Assembly (NCBI GenBank): GCA_009837285.1
Contig: VXTU01000025.1
Location: forward strand, 1 to 44,100
Source: Chloroflexota bacterium
GTDB taxonomy: Bacteria > Chloroflexota > Dehalococcoidia > UBA2979
DNA: 44,100 nt
Direction of reading: 5' to 3'
Shown: piece by piece, positions 25,576-34,527 of the stretch
How positions within the stretch are numbered: position 1 is the first letter of the stretch
How the letters are laid out: each line of letters starts with the position of its first letter
Translations under genes and position numbers: made by a program
The notes under the pieces: generated by a model
The model's input: only the letters and a program-made list of their open reading frames with translations
What the model was told of the DNA's origin: nothing
Database searches by the model: none

Positions 25576-27219
25576 ATGCGAGCAATCATCTATTCCCGCG
25601 TCTCGACTGACGCCCAGGAACGGGACGGATCCTCGCTCGACACGCAGGAGCGCGCCTGCGACGAGCTGGCCACCGACCACGGCTGGAGTGTAGTGCGCCG
25701 CATCCGCGAAGCCGCAAGCGGCGGGGTGCTCGAGCGTGACGGTCTCGACGAGCTGCGAGCCGCGCTGCGGCAGGGGGAAGCCGAGGTCGTCGTCGCCTTC
25801 GCCGTCGATCGCCTCTCGCGCAGCCAGAACCACATCGGCGTGCTGTTCGACGAGTTCGAGCGCGCCGGCGCACGGCTGGAGCTCGTGACAGAGCGGTTCG
25901 AGGACACGGCGGTCGGGCGCTTCATCCTCGCCGCCCGCGCCTTCATCGCCGAGGTCGAGCGAGAGAAGATCGCCGAGCGCACGATGCGGGGCAAGGAAGA
26001 GCGGGCGCGCAGTGGGCGCATCCCGCAGGCGACCGGGGCGGGCTGCTACGGCTACACCTACAACCCGGCCAGCGGGCGCCGGGAGATCGAGCCTTTCCAG
26101 GCGACGGTCGTGCGCCGCATCTTCGAGCGTTACGCCGAGAGCCGCAGCTTCGCGGCCGTGTCCAATGAACTCAACGATGCAGGGATCCCCGCCTTCGCCG
26201 GGGGACCCTGGTACCCGATTACGGTGCGGCGCACGCTCCTCAACGAGGCGTACATCGGCCGCACGGTGTACCGCCGCACCAAGCGAGTGCCGGTCCGCGC
26301 GCCGGGCGCGCGACGCCGCACGCGTGTGGTGGAGCGGCCCGAGAACGAGCACATCGAGATTCCGGGAGCGACGCCAGCCATCGTCGAGGAGGAACTCTGG
26401 TCGCGCGTACAGGCGATCCTGAGCGATCCCGAGCGCATCAGTCGCCGCCCCGTGCCGAAGCGGCGCTACGCGCTCCGCGGACGGCTGCGCTGCGGCCTGT
26501 GCAACAGTGCGATGGTCGGGCAGACGCTTTCCCCGAAGGGCAAGCGCTACACCTACTACCGCTGCCGGCACGCGTACAACAAGAGCACGTCGCGCGCCTG
26601 CGCGGCTCGCTACATCCCGGCCGAGGCGCTCGAGCAGGAGATCCGGGACGAGGTGCGCAAGGTGCTGACGGCGCCCGAGGTGGTCTTGCGCGAGCTGAGG
26701 CAGCCCGACGACTCCGCCGCCGCTCGCGAGGCTATCCAGCGCCTGGAGTCCGAGCTGGCGACGCTGAAGAAGCGCGAGGAGCGACTCGTCCGCCTCTTCG
26801 GCTACGACGAGGTCGACAGCACCGTCGTGCGCGCCGAGCTCCGCGAGGTGCAGCGACAGCGCGAAGATCTCAGCGCGGAGCTGGAGACGCTCGCCCATCC
26901 GCCCTCGGCGCTTGCCGCCGGCGTCGACGAGGACGGCCTCCGGCAGGTGTGCGCGACCATCGCCGCGCGGCTCGACGACGCCGAGCCGGAGCAATACGAG
27001 CGCGTAATGGAGGCCGTGCAGCTGAACGTGGTGGCAACCCGCGACGAGGTCACGGTCGAGGGGCTGCTCCCGACTGAACCCCTAGAATCCGCTAAATCTC
27101 CCGATTGTCCCCTGGAATGCGCAGATTCTGACGAAAATTTATCACCATTGAACAAACATCGGCATGACGACGTGGACGTAGTCGTCGTTGCCGACGGGGC
27201 GGAGGACTCCGGGGCTTGA
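25576..27219 (+). CDS. Large serine recombinase (site-specific integrase)
   Basis: An intact large serine recombinase of 547 residues. The N-terminal resolvase domain begins MRAIIYSRVSTDAQ with catalytic Ser10 and Arg8. VAFAVDRLSR and REKIAERT mark its conserved Arg region. The recombinase domain (about 150-290: GYTYNPASGRREIEPFQATVVRRIF, GRTVYRRTK) and zinc ribbon (CGLCNSAMVGQ...YYRC) follow, then a coiled-coil. I chose ATG 25576, with GGAG 7 nt upstream, over ATG 25537. The last 25 or so codons lie across the attachment site and in antisense overlap with dnaN, so the integrated protein has a host-derived tail. It should catalyse insertion at the dnaN 3' end; excision would need a directionality factor not identified here. 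Confidence 0.93.
   Translation: MRAIIYSRVSTDAQERDGSSLDTQERACDELATDHGWSVVRRIREAASGGVLERDGLDELRAALRQGEAEVVVAFAVDRLSRSQNHIGVLFDEFERAGARLELVTERFEDTAVGRFILAARAFIAEVEREKIAERTMRGKEERARSGRIPQATGAGCYGYTYNPASGRREIEPFQATVVRRIFERYAESRSFAAVSNELNDAGIPAFAGGPWYPITVRRTLLNEAYIGRTVYRRTKRVPVRAPGARRRTRVVERPENEHIEIPGATPAIVEEELWSRVQAILSDPERISRRPVPKRRYALRGRLRCGLCNSAMVGQTLSPKGKRYTYYRCRHAYNKSTSRACAARYIPAEALEQEIRDEVRKVLTAPEVVLRELRQPDDSAAAREAIQRLESELATLKKREERLVRLFGYDEVDSTVVRAELREVQRQREDLSAELETLAHPPSALAAGVDEDGLRQVCATIAARLDDAEPEQYERVMEAVQLNVVATRDEVTVEGLLPTEPLESAKSPDCPLECADSDENLSPLNKHRHDDVDVVVVADGAEDSGA
27142..27168. repeat. Right attachment-site copy (functional dnaN 3' end)
   Basis: The last eight codons and stop of dnaN. 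It is directly repeated, with four synonymous differences, at 3901-3927. It marks the right junction of the element; everything to the right is chromosomal. Confidence 0.8.
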
Positions 27220-28272
27220 GGGCGAACTCGTCTCGATGGCGACCCGGTCCGTGTCGAGGGCGCCGAGGACTTCGATCAGGTAGCGGCTGTTGAAGGCGAT
27301 GCGCGCCTCCTCACCGTCCACCAGCGCGTCGATCTCGCCCTCGTTGTTGCCCACCTCTTCAGCGCGCGCGGTCACCGTCAGCCGGCCCGTCGACCCCTCG
27401 CCGGGGCTCGCGATGAGGCGCACGATGCCCGAGCCGTCACGTGCGAAGATCGAGGCGATGCGCGTCTCGCGCATGAACTCGCCGACGCTGACCTCGGTGC
27501 TGGTTGCGTGGCCGCTGGGGATGAGCTGCTCGTAGTTCGGGAACGTCCCCTGGATGAGCTGCGCCACCAGCGTGGCGTGGCCGAGGTCGAACAGCACCTG
27601 CGTGCCAGCGGGGTTGAACGTGACCGAAATCGTCTCGGTCACCTCCGGGAGCAGCCGGGCGAGCTCGTTGAGGGCGCGGGCCGGGACGATGGCCTCGCGG
27701 TCCCCGCTGTTCTCGCCGACCTCGATGGTGTTGACGGCGAGGCGGAACCCGTCGGCGGCGGCCAGCCGGAGCGAGCCGTCGCGGAGCGCGAAGTGCACCC
27801 CCGTCAGCACAGGGCGCGAGTCGTCCGTGGCGGCGGCGAAGGCGACCTGGTTGATCGAGCGGCGCAGGGCGTCGGCGTCGAGCTGGATGGTGTCGCCCTC
27901 TTCGACCGGCGGGATCGGCGGGAACTCGTCGGCGGCCTGTCCGCCGATCGACGCCTCGTTGCGGGCGCACGAGAGGCTGACCTGCCGCGAGCGCTCGGCG
28001 AGCGCGATCTCGATCGGCTGCGGCGGCAGCGTGGCGACGAAGTCCGAGAGCAGCCGCGAGGGCAGCGTGATGGTGCCGGGCTCCGCGATGCCGGAGGCGA
28101 TCCGGTAGGTGATGGCGATGGTCTCGGCGTCGGTGGCCGACAGCGTGAGCTGGTCGTCGTCCGCCTCGAGCAGGATGTTGTTCGTGATCGGGAGCGTGGA
28201 GCGAGTCGGGACGGCGCGCGCGACGGCGCTGAGGCCTCGATTCAGGTCCTCTTGTTGGACGGTCAGCTGCAC
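27142..28272 (-). CDS. dnaN: DNA polymerase III beta subunit (sliding clamp)
   Basis: A 376-residue beta clamp, full length for the family. It begins MQLTVQQEDLNRGLSAVARAVPTRSTLPITNNILLEA and contains ADGFRLAVNTIEV and FPNYEQLIP, conserved clamp features. It ends VVMPMFVQW rather than the common MPMRL. The clamp encircles DNA and tethers polymerase and repair factors, including Pol IV. The start is GTG at 28272. dnaA and recF are not adjacent. Its 3' end is the insertion site of the element and is fully restored after insertion. A candidate sigma-70 type promoter lies at 28333-28362. Confidence 0.97.
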   Translation of the reverse strand: MQLTVQQEDLNRGLSAVARAVPTRSTLPITNNILLEADDDQLTLSATDAETIAITYRIASGIAEPGTITLPSRLLSDFVATLPPQPIEIALAERSRQVSLSCARNEASIGGQAADEFPPIPPVEEGDTIQLDADALRRSINQVAFAAATDDSRPVLTGVHFALRDGSLRLAAADGFRLAVNTIEVGENSGDREAIVPARALNELARLLPEVTETISVTFNPAGTQVLFDLGHATLVAQLIQGTFPNYEQLIPSGHATSTEVSVGEFMRETRIASIFARDGSGIVRLIASPGEGSTGRLTVTARAEEVGNNEGEIDALVDGEEARIAFNSRYLIEVLGALDTDRVAIETSSPSSPGVLRPVGNDDYVHVVMPMFVQW

Positions 28273-28332
28273 GGTGGCCCCCGAAGCAGAAATCGCTCAA
28301 GCGCTGCGCGTTTGAGCCCCCAGCCCGCCGCG

Positions 28333-28362
28333 AGTATACGAGCCCGCCTGTGGCGCGGGCAA
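28333..28362 (-). promoter_or_regulatory. Candidate promoter of dnaN
   Basis: On the minus strand, TTGCCC (28357-28362) and TATACT (28333-28338) are separated by 18 bp, a good sigma-70 type pair about 60 nt before the GTG start. It lies in the gap after the peptidase gene, implying that dnaN has its own transcript. Confidence 0.55.
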
Positions 28363-28414
28363 CGGATTGCGCCGCGCGGCACTATCGCGGTACTGCAGCT
28401 GCGGGCTCGCGGGC

Positions 28415-31288
28415 TCACTCCCCGCCGTCGGCGGGCGGTGCCACCCCGGCGCGGTGCGCCTCAAACTGCTCGAAGAAGACCTCGATGTTCATCCCGAAGG
28501 CGGTCTCGAAGGCCTCCTGCCAGGTGTCCGCGTCGGGCAGCCGGCGGAAGTAGTCGAACAGCGCCGCTTCCCCGGCACGCTCGGCCAGCAGCTCGCCGGC
28601 GATGGAGCTGAGGGCGCGCGCGTTCCAGAAGCCAACAGCGTTGACCTCGGCCGAGCCTGTGAGCGTGGAGAGCGCAGGCACGACCCGCTTCGCGAGCGTG
28701 ACCTGGCCTGCCCGGATCTCGTCGAGCGTCCGGGGGCTGAGGGCGGACTCGGCGAGGTTGTCCGCGTACGCCTCGATGGCGAGGAGCAGCCAGAGCGGGC
28801 CCCTGCGGTCGTGGCCCCGCTCGGCGGGTGGAAGCGACCCCGAGGGCGCGAGGTGCGCCCGGATGCTGTGCGAGTGATGTTGCTGGAGCCTTCGCGGCCG
28901 GGACTCGATGCAGTCGACGGTGGCGATCAAGTAGACGCCCGTCCGGGACGCGTTGCAGAAGTCCTGTGGAAGATCATGGCCGGTTGTGAGGACGTGCACC
29001 TGGGCGAGCGACGCCGGATCGGTACCGACGTAGAGAGTGTAATCGGCGGCGCCCGCCTGGAGTCGTTCAGAAAAGAGCGCCCGGATGCCAGCGAACCTGG
29101 TGCTGATTGCTGCTTCCTGCTCAGCCGACACGTCGCCCACGAACACGAGCACGGGCCCGTGGCCGTCGTCGGTGAGGTGCGGGAATGGCGGCGCCACTTC
29201 GGCGCGGTGCGCCTCGAACGCCTCGTAGAAGTCGTCGACGCTCATCCCGAATGCGGTCTCGAAGCCTTCCTGCCAGCTCGCGGAAGAGGGCAGCTGACGG
29301 AAGTAGTCGAAGAGTGCCGGCTCGCCGGCGAGCTCGGCGAGGAGATCACCCGCGATGAAGCTGAGGGAGCGCGCTCTCCAGAAGTCCGCGGCGATGACCT
29401 GGTCCCACCCTGCGAGGGTGTCGAGAGGTTCGGCGAGGAGTCGTGCTCGCGACCGCTCCTGGTTTCGCATCGAGTCGAGCGGTTGCTGGCCACTCGCGTC
29501 CGCGTAGACGTGGTCGGCGTAGGCGTCGATGCCGAGAAGTAGCCACATCGGGCCGCGGCGGTCGTACGGGTACTCGACCGGCTCCAGCGACTCCCAGGGT
29601 GCGAGCCGCGCGCGGACGCTGTACGTGTGCTGGCCAGAGAGGACCCTAGGCGAAGATTCCAGGCAGTCGACGGTCGCGATCAGGAAGACGCCTTGTTTCG
29701 CTTCGCTGCAGAAGTCCTCGGGCACCTCGGTTCCGGCCCAGGCGAGGTAGATGTCGGCCAATGAGTCGGCATCGGCGCCGATGTAGATCGCGTAGTCCGC
29801 GCTGCCTGCCGCGAGGCGTGTTGCGAAGAGTTCCAGCATGGTCGCGAACCTGGCGCGGATCGCTGCTTCCGTCTCGGTTGGAGTATCACCGACCAGCACG
29901 AGCAGCGGCCTCTCCTCGTTGTCGCCAAGGTGGGGGAAACGCGAGAGGGTCAGGGCGCTACGGTACGACTCGAACGATTCGTAGAAGTCGTCCGGCGACA
30001 GACCAAATGTCGCCTCGAACGCCTCTCTCCAGTCGTCGGCGGAAGCCAGTGCGGCGTAATAGTCCACGTACGTCGCGTGATCCGGAAGCTGATTGGACCA
30101 ACCGGGGCCCGTCGGGTCGAACGTGTCGGGGGAGTCGGCCGCCGCGTATCCCGACAGCCACTCGACTGCGAGCGCAGCCAGGCTGTAGACCGGCCCGGCG
30201 CCCCTGTAGAAGAGACGCGACAGCGTGAGGTCGTCGAGCTGCTCGCTGATCGCGAGGGAATGGCGCAGCCGGCTCAGTCGCAGCGATTCGGCCGGCGTGC
30301 CCCATCGCTCCCGCTCATAGAGCCCGCCTGCGTAGGTCGCTGCGCCCTCCGTCATCCACCGTGGCGACGGGTCGATGGCGGGATAGTCGCCGAGGCGCCC
30401 CTGCAGGATGTGGAAGTACTCGTGTGCGAGCGTTGCTCCGAGATACGCATAGTTCAGGGCGGCCTCGCTGATCAGGATCTCTCGAGCCCTCACCCCGGCG
30501 AAAATGTCGAGGTCGAAGTCGACGGTCACGCTGAACTCGGGGGGCTTGATTCCGTAACGCTCCGCGTAGAACGTCACCACGCTCGCCACGTCGTTCTGGA
30601 CGAGCGCATGCCGTTCGGCGGGCACGCTGTCCGAGAACGTGAACTCTACGCCGGCAGCCTCGGACTGCCACCACCGCGCGTCCGCTGTGAGTTCCACCCA
30701 CAGCCCGTCGCCACGCTCAAGTTTGACGAGGGTGTTCCTCGAGTGCCCGGCATCCGGTCGGTAGTGGTCATACCCCTGCGAATCCGCGTCCCACTGTGAG
30801 GCGGCTAGCAGCGAGCCACCAAACCGCCTGAGCGCCTCCTCGATCGCCATGCCGTCGGTACCGGCCCAGCCCACCAGGTTCCGTCCCGCGCGGAGCGACA
30901 CGAGGACGCCGCCGGCAACGACCGGGCGAGTCCACTCGAACGGTTCGTCGCCACCGAATTTGAGCCAGAGGCCCATGCCGGGCCGGAGGTCTCGGAGCGC
31001 GTGGCGAGGAATACTGGTGCGCGTCCTGCTCAGGTAGCGCTGATGCACGGGGTCCCACGCGGAGACGGGCTGCAGCGCCGGGATCGCCTCGAACAGCTCG
31101 GTGGCAGGCGCGTCCGGCCCGAGCCACCCCACCATGTTCCAGCCCGGGTGCAGCGTGGTCGTCACCGTCTCGGAGTCGGCTGCGTCTTCCGACTGCGCCG
31201 AGGCTCGCGTCGGCGCGGTTGCGAGCACGACGAGTACCGCGAGCAGGGCAATGGCCGACCCGCCGAAGGACCGCACGGTTGGCTGCAT
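28415..31288 (-). CDS. Secreted zinc-peptidase-like protein with two degenerate repeats
   Basis: A 957-residue protein with an N-terminal signal peptide (hydrophobic IALLAVLVVLATA, cleavage likely after ASA). Two LHPGWNMVGW/LRAGRNLVGWAG modules follow (about 45-215). The peptidase-like unit contains HEYFH (about 289-293) and downstream MTEGAATYAGG, matching a gluzincin HExxH plus distant Glu. It is followed by two further units of about 250 residues (from about 451 and 703), each with VGDxxxExEAAI.RFA, a DFC...LIATVDC cysteine pair and a FGMS/N..DDFYE-like end. In both later units HExxH is replaced by H-x-Y-S or HHSHS-type sequence, and the distant Glu position is altered. It probably acts outside the cell; substrate unknown. 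It is transcribed toward dnaN but probably separately. Confidence 0.75.
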   Translation of the reverse strand: MQPTVRSFGGSAIALLAVLVVLATAPTRASAQSEDAADSETVTTTLHPGWNMVGWLGPDAPATELFEAIPALQPVSAWDPVHQRYLSRTRTSIPRHALRDLRPGMGLWLKFGGDEPFEWTRPVVAGGVLVSLRAGRNLVGWAGTDGMAIEEALRRFGGSLLAASQWDADSQGYDHYRPDAGHSRNTLVKLERGDGLWVELTADARWWQSEAAGVEFTFSDSVPAERHALVQNDVASVVTFYAERYGIKPPEFSVTVDFDLDIFAGVRAREILISEAALNYAYLGATLAHEYFHILQGRLGDYPAIDPSPRWMTEGAATYAGGLYERERWGTPAESLRLSRLRHSLAISEQLDDLTLSRLFYRGAGPVYSLAALAVEWLSGYAAADSPDTFDPTGPGWSNQLPDHATYVDYYAALASADDWREAFEATFGLSPDDFYESFESYRSALTLSRFPHLGDNEERPLLVLVGDTPTETEAAIRARFATMLELFATRLAAGSADYAIYIGADADSLADIYLAWAGTEVPEDFCSEAKQGVFLIATVDCLESSPRVLSGQHTYSVRARLAPWESLEPVEYPYDRRGPMWLLLGIDAYADHVYADASGQQPLDSMRNQERSRARLLAEPLDTLAGWDQVIAADFWRARSLSFIAGDLLAELAGEPALFDYFRQLPSSASWQEGFETAFGMSVDDFYEAFEAHRAEVAPPFPHLTDDGHGPVLVFVGDVSAEQEAAISTRFAGIRALFSERLQAGAADYTLYVGTDPASLAQVHVLTTGHDLPQDFCNASRTGVYLIATVDCIESRPRRLQQHHSHSIRAHLAPSGSLPPAERGHDRRGPLWLLLAIEAYADNLAESALSPRTLDEIRAGQVTLAKRVVPALSTLTGSAEVNAVGFWNARALSSIAGELLAERAGEAALFDYFRRLPDADTWQEAFETAFGMNIEVFFEQFEAHRAGVAPPADGGE

Positions 31289-31314
31289 CGCGCACCCCGA
31301 ACAAACGAGGTCGA

Positions 31315-31320
31315 ATCATA
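31315..31320 (-). promoter_or_regulatory. Possible -10 box of the secreted peptidase gene
   Basis: TATGAT on the minus strand, 26 nt before the ATG at 31288. No convincing -35 lies at the expected distance, so this is only a candidate. Confidence 0.3.
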
Positions 31321-31424
31321 CCCCTTGGACGAACTGCCGGGCTTGCGCGAACGTGAAGGCGGCGGACACAACTGCACGCCGATGGCCCGAGGTCGAGTGC
31401 GCGCGCGAGTGAGGGCGCCCGGTC

Positions 31425-32729
31425 TCAGGCCGCGCTGGCTTCCAGCGCCTCGCCCACGGCCTCGACCGTGCGGTCGATCAGCGCCTCGTCGTGGGCGAGT
31501 GAGACGAACCACGCCTCGAACTGCGAGGGCGGCAGCATCACGCCGCGGTCGAGGAGCGCGCGGTGGAAGCGCGCGAAGCGGGCGGTGTCGCTCGACGCCG
31601 CCTCGGCGTAGTCACGCGGGGCCTCGTCGCGGAAGAACAGGGTGAGCATCGAGCCGACGCGGCCGATGGCGACAGTCGCCCCGGCCTGGTCGGCTGCCTG
31701 CCGCAGGCCCGCCTCGAGGCGCGACGCGAGAGACTCCAGGCGGTCGAAGGCGCCCTCGTCGGCGCGCAGCGCGCGCAGCGTGGCGAGGCCGGCGGCCGTT
31801 GCGAGCGGGTTCCCGGAGAGCGTCCCGGCCTGGTAGACATCGCCGGCCGGGGCCATGCGCTCGAGCAGCGCGCGCGGCCCGCCGTAAGCCCCGACGGGCA
31901 GCCCGCCGCCGACGACCTTGCCGAGCGCGGTGAGGTCCGGGCGCACGTTGTAGCGGCCCTGCGCCCCGTCCCACGCGACGCGGAACCCCGTCATCACCTC
32001 GTCGAACACGAGCAGTGCGCCGTGCTCGTCACACAGGTCGCGCAAGGCTTCGAGGAACCCCGGCGCGGGCGGAACGACGCCCATGTTGCCGGCGACGGGT
32101 TCGACCAACACCGCCGCGATGCCGGGGTGCGCCCGGAACGTCGCGGCGACGGCGTCTGCGTCGTTGAACGGGACCACGATGGTCTGTGCCGCGAAGGCGG
32201 CAGGCACGCCCGGCGAGTCGGGCAGCCCGAGCGTCGCGACGCCCGAGCCTGCGGAGGCGAGCAGGCCGTCGGCGTGGCCGTGGTAGCAGCCGTCGAACTT
32301 GACGATCAGGTCGCGCCCTGTCGCGGCGCGCGCGAGGCGCAGCGCGCTCATCGTCGCCTCGGTGCCCGAGTTGACGAAGCGCACCATCTCGACCGACGGC
32401 AGCGCGCGGACGACCAGCTCGGCGAGTTCGGTCTCGGCCTCCGTCGGCGCGCCGAACGAGGTTCCAGCCGCGGCGGCGGCCTGCACGGCCGCGACGACGT
32501 CCGGGTGCGCGCTGCCGAGGATCAGTGGCCCGAACGAGCCGAGGTAGTCGATGTACTCGTTGCCGTCGACGTCGGTGAGGATGGCGCCGGCGCCGCTCGC
32601 GATGACGACGGGGTCGCCGCCGACGGCGCGGTACGCGCGGGCCGGCGAGTTCACCCCGCCCGGCAGCACGCCGCGAGCGCGGTCCATCACGGCGCGCGAG
32701 CGCTCGTAGCTGCGCGCGGCGTCGGGCAT
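31425..32729 (-). CDS. hemL: Glutamate-1-semialdehyde 2,1-aminomutase
   Basis: A 434-residue PLP enzyme that converts glutamate-1-semialdehyde to 5-aminolevulinate, the step after HemA in the C5 pathway. Signature stretches are GGVNSPARAYRAVGG, RFVNSGTEATMSALRLAR, VKFDGCYHGHADGLL, VFDEVMTGFRVA and ALGKVVGGGLPVGAYGG, the last containing the PLP lysine near residue 270. The start at ATG 32729 gives standard length; the frame stays open far upstream only because of high GC. It is the last gene of the tetrapyrrole operon, 8 bp after the HAD gene. Confidence 0.97.
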   Translation of the reverse strand: MPDAARSYERSRAVMDRARGVLPGGVNSPARAYRAVGGDPVVIASGAGAILTDVDGNEYIDYLGSFGPLILGSAHPDVVAAVQAAAAAGTSFGAPTEAETELAELVVRALPSVEMVRFVNSGTEATMSALRLARAATGRDLIVKFDGCYHGHADGLLASAGSGVATLGLPDSPGVPAAFAAQTIVVPFNDADAVAATFRAHPGIAAVLVEPVAGNMGVVPPAPGFLEALRDLCDEHGALLVFDEVMTGFRVAWDGAQGRYNVRPDLTALGKVVGGGLPVGAYGGPRALLERMAPAGDVYQAGTLSGNPLATAAGLATLRALRADEGAFDRLESLASRLEAGLRQAADQAGATVAIGRVGSMLTLFFRDEAPRDYAEAASSDTARFARFHRALLDRGVMLPPSQFEAWFVSLAHDEALIDRTVEAVGEALEASAA

Positions 32730-32737
32730 CGGAGGTC

Positions 32738-33532
32738 TTAGCTCGCCGTTGGCGCCGGGACGGTCACGCCGAGGACCTCGGCGGCCGCGGTCAGCGACTC
32801 GACGGCGAAGTCGGGGCGCGGGTAGCCGTCGGGCAGCTCGTGGCCGGCGCGCTCGCGCAGCCACGCCACGCGCAGCCCGGCGTGCCGTGCCCCGGCGACG
32901 TCGGCCTGCGCCGAGTCGCCCACGTAGAGCACCTCGGCGGGCTCGCAGGCGAGGCGGTGACACAGCTCGAGGAAGGCGGCGCGGTTGGGCTTGTAGACCC
33001 GCAGCGACTCCGACGACTGGATCACGGAGAAGCGCAGCCGGTTGTGCGAGACCGCGCTCTGCAGGAAGTCCTCGTCGGCATTGGAGAGCAGGCCGATGCG
33101 GTACCCCGCCGCGTCGAGGGCGTCGACCACGTCGTGCGCATCGGGGTAGGCGGGGGCGTGGCTCAGCACCTCGCGGAAGAGGTTCGCGCCGAGCGTGGGG
33201 TCGCCGTCGAGCTCGCGGTCCTCGAAGAGCCCGGTGAACTGGCGCCGCCAGATCTCCCACGTGGTGATGAAGTCGGGTGGGGGTCCGGCGAACATCTCGC
33301 GGCGGTCCAGCTTGCCGTCCTCGCGCGTGGCCCACGGGCTCACGCGGTTCCACGCCGCCTCGAAGCTCCGGGCCGCCTCGGTGATGTCGTCGACCTCGAG
33401 GCCCTGGTCGGTGAGCGCCTGCTGGAGGACCTCACGGAAGTCCCAGTGGAAGAGCGTGCCGTAGGCGTCGAACGCCACAGCGCGGATCGCGCCGGCGTCG
33501 AACGGGTCGGGCTCGATGGGGACGTCGATCAC
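32738..33532 (-). CDS. HAD-superfamily hydrolase, haloacid dehalogenase-like
   Basis: A 264-residue HAD hydrolase. Motif I reads FDAYGTL with nucleophile Asp22, motif II LLSNADE, a motif III Lys in VYKPN, and motif [15 protein letters not shown]. The D-x-Y-G-T form is that of the haloacid dehalogenase/HAD-IA group, as opposed to DxDGT phosphatases, but the substrate cannot be read from sequence. GTG 33532 overlaps the hemB stop as GTGA, so it is coupled into the heme operon. A phosphatase or detoxifying role linked to tetrapyrroles is speculation. Confidence 0.85.
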   Translation of the reverse strand: MIDVPIEPDPFDAGAIRAVAFDAYGTLFHWDFREVLQQALTDQGLEVDDITEAARSFEAAWNRVSPWATREDGKLDRREMFAGPPPDFITTWEIWRRQFTGLFEDRELDGDPTLGANLFREVLSHAPAYPDAHDVVDALDAAGYRIGLLSNADEDFLQSAVSHNRLRFSVIQSSESLRVYKPNRAAFLELCHRLACEPAEVLYVGDSAQADVAGARHAGLRVAWLRERAGHELPDGYPRPDFAVESLTAAAEVLGVTVPAPTAS

Positions 33533-34527
33533 AATTGACGTAACCAGCGTGCCGCCTCCTTCGCGTGGTACGTGATGACGATGTCGGCGCCGGCGCGGCG
33601 AATGCCGGTCAGCGTCTCCATCACCACGCGCTCCTCGTCGATCCAGCCCTGGGCGGCCGCGGCCTTGAGCATCGCGTACTCGCCCGACACGTTGTACGCC
33701 GCCACCGGCAGTTCGGTCGAGTCGCGCACCGCACGCACCACGTCGAGGTAGGCGAGGGCGGGCTTCACCATCACGATGTCGGCCTGCTCCTCGATGTCGA
33801 TGGCCACCTCGCGGATGGCCTCGCGCACGTTCGGCGGGTCCATCTGGTAGCCGCGGCGGTCGCCGAACTGCGGGGCGGAGTCGGCGGCCTCGCGGAACGG
33901 CCCGTAGAACGCCGAGGCGTACTTGGCGCTGTACGCCATGATCGGCAGCTGCGCGAACCCGGACTCGTCGAGCGCCTCGCGGATGGCGCCGACCCGCCCG
34001 TCCATCATGTCCGAGGGCGCCACCATGTCCACGCCCGCCTCGGCGAGCGACACCGAGGTCCGCGCGAGCAGCTCGATGGCCGCGTCGTTCTCCACCTCGC
34101 CGCGCGCGTTGAGCGGGCCGCAGTGGCCGTGGTCGGTGTACTCGCAGAGGCAGACGTCGGCGACGACGGCGAGCGATGGGTCGGCCTGCTTGAGGGTGGC
34201 GATGGCCTGCTGGGTGATGCCGTCGGCGAGCCATGCGCCGCTGCCCTCGGCGTCCTTGTAGTCGGGGACGCCGAACAGCAGCACGGCACGCACGCCGAGC
34301 TCACTCAGCTCGGCGGCCTCGGCAGCGAGCATGTCGGTCGAGAGCCGGAACTGCCCCGGCATCGACCCGATCGGCTCGCGCACCCCGCGGCCCTCGACCA
34401 CGAACAGCGGGTAGATGAAGGACGCGGGGTCGACGCGCGTCTCGCGCACGAGTCCTCGCAGCGCCTCGCTGGCGCGGAGGCGGCGCGTGCGAGTGAACCC
34501 GGTCGCCCGTCGAGTGGCGATGGTCAT
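33529..34527 (-). CDS. hemB: Delta-aminolevulinic acid dehydratase (porphobilinogen synthase)
   Basis: A 332-residue HemB that condenses two 5-aminolevulinate molecules to porphobilinogen. The zinc-type active-site cysteines are present in [12 protein letters not shown] (Cys126, Cys128, Cys136). The two Schiff-base lysines are Lys202 in MAYSAKYAS and Lys255 in [12 protein letters not shown]. The ATG at 34527 overlaps the stop of the DUF4268-like gene (ATGA), and its own stop overlaps the HAD gene. Complete, with no anomaly. Confidence 0.97.
   Translation of the reverse strand: MTIATRRATGFTRTRRLRASEALRGLVRETRVDPASFIYPLFVVEGRGVREPIGSMPGQFRLSTDMLAAEAAELSELGVRAVLLFGVPDYKDAEGSGAWLADGITQQAIATLKQADPSLAVVADVCLCEYTDHGHCGPLNARGEVENDAAIELLARTSVSLAEAGVDMVAPSDMMDGRVGAIREALDESGFAQLPIMAYSAKYASAFYGPFREAADSAPQFGDRRGYQMDPPNVREAIREVAIDIEEQADIVMVKPALAYLDVVRAVRDSTELPVAAYNVSGEYAMLKAAAAQGWIDEERVVMETLTGIRRAGADIVITYHAKEAARWLRQL

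Larger units (their letters stand above)
3901..27168. mobile_element. Integrative element of about 23.2 kb carrying BREX, inserted at the dnaN 3' end
   Basis: The interval is bounded by 27-bp near-identical direct copies of the dnaN tail and has an intact large serine recombinase at its right end, adjoining dnaN. Nearly all its other genes are defence-type: AbiEi-like, HEPN-like, complete type 1 BREX gene set, PAPS-reductase-like, PIN/ImmA, DUF262-DUF1524. Base composition by eye is lower in GC than the flanking heme operon, most clearly in the HEPN-like gene. No transfer or replication genes are recognisable, so it is a site-specific island rather than a self-transmissible element. Excision has not been shown; the boundaries rest on the repeats. 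Confidence 0.75.

Noticed and set aside
25069-26994. 641-codon minus-strand frame opposite the intact recombinase
   Set aside because: It is the mirror of a well-supported recombinase gene, with low-complexity composition and no family features.
27142-27219. The recombinase/dnaN overlap as an annotation error
   Set aside because: Both frames are well supported up to the repeat; the overlap follows from integration at the dnaN end, and the older recombinase shows the same read-through.
31425-33353. A 642-residue HemL with a long N-terminal extension
   Set aside because: The extension is antisense/shadow of the HAD gene; standard HemL length is obtained from ATG 32729.
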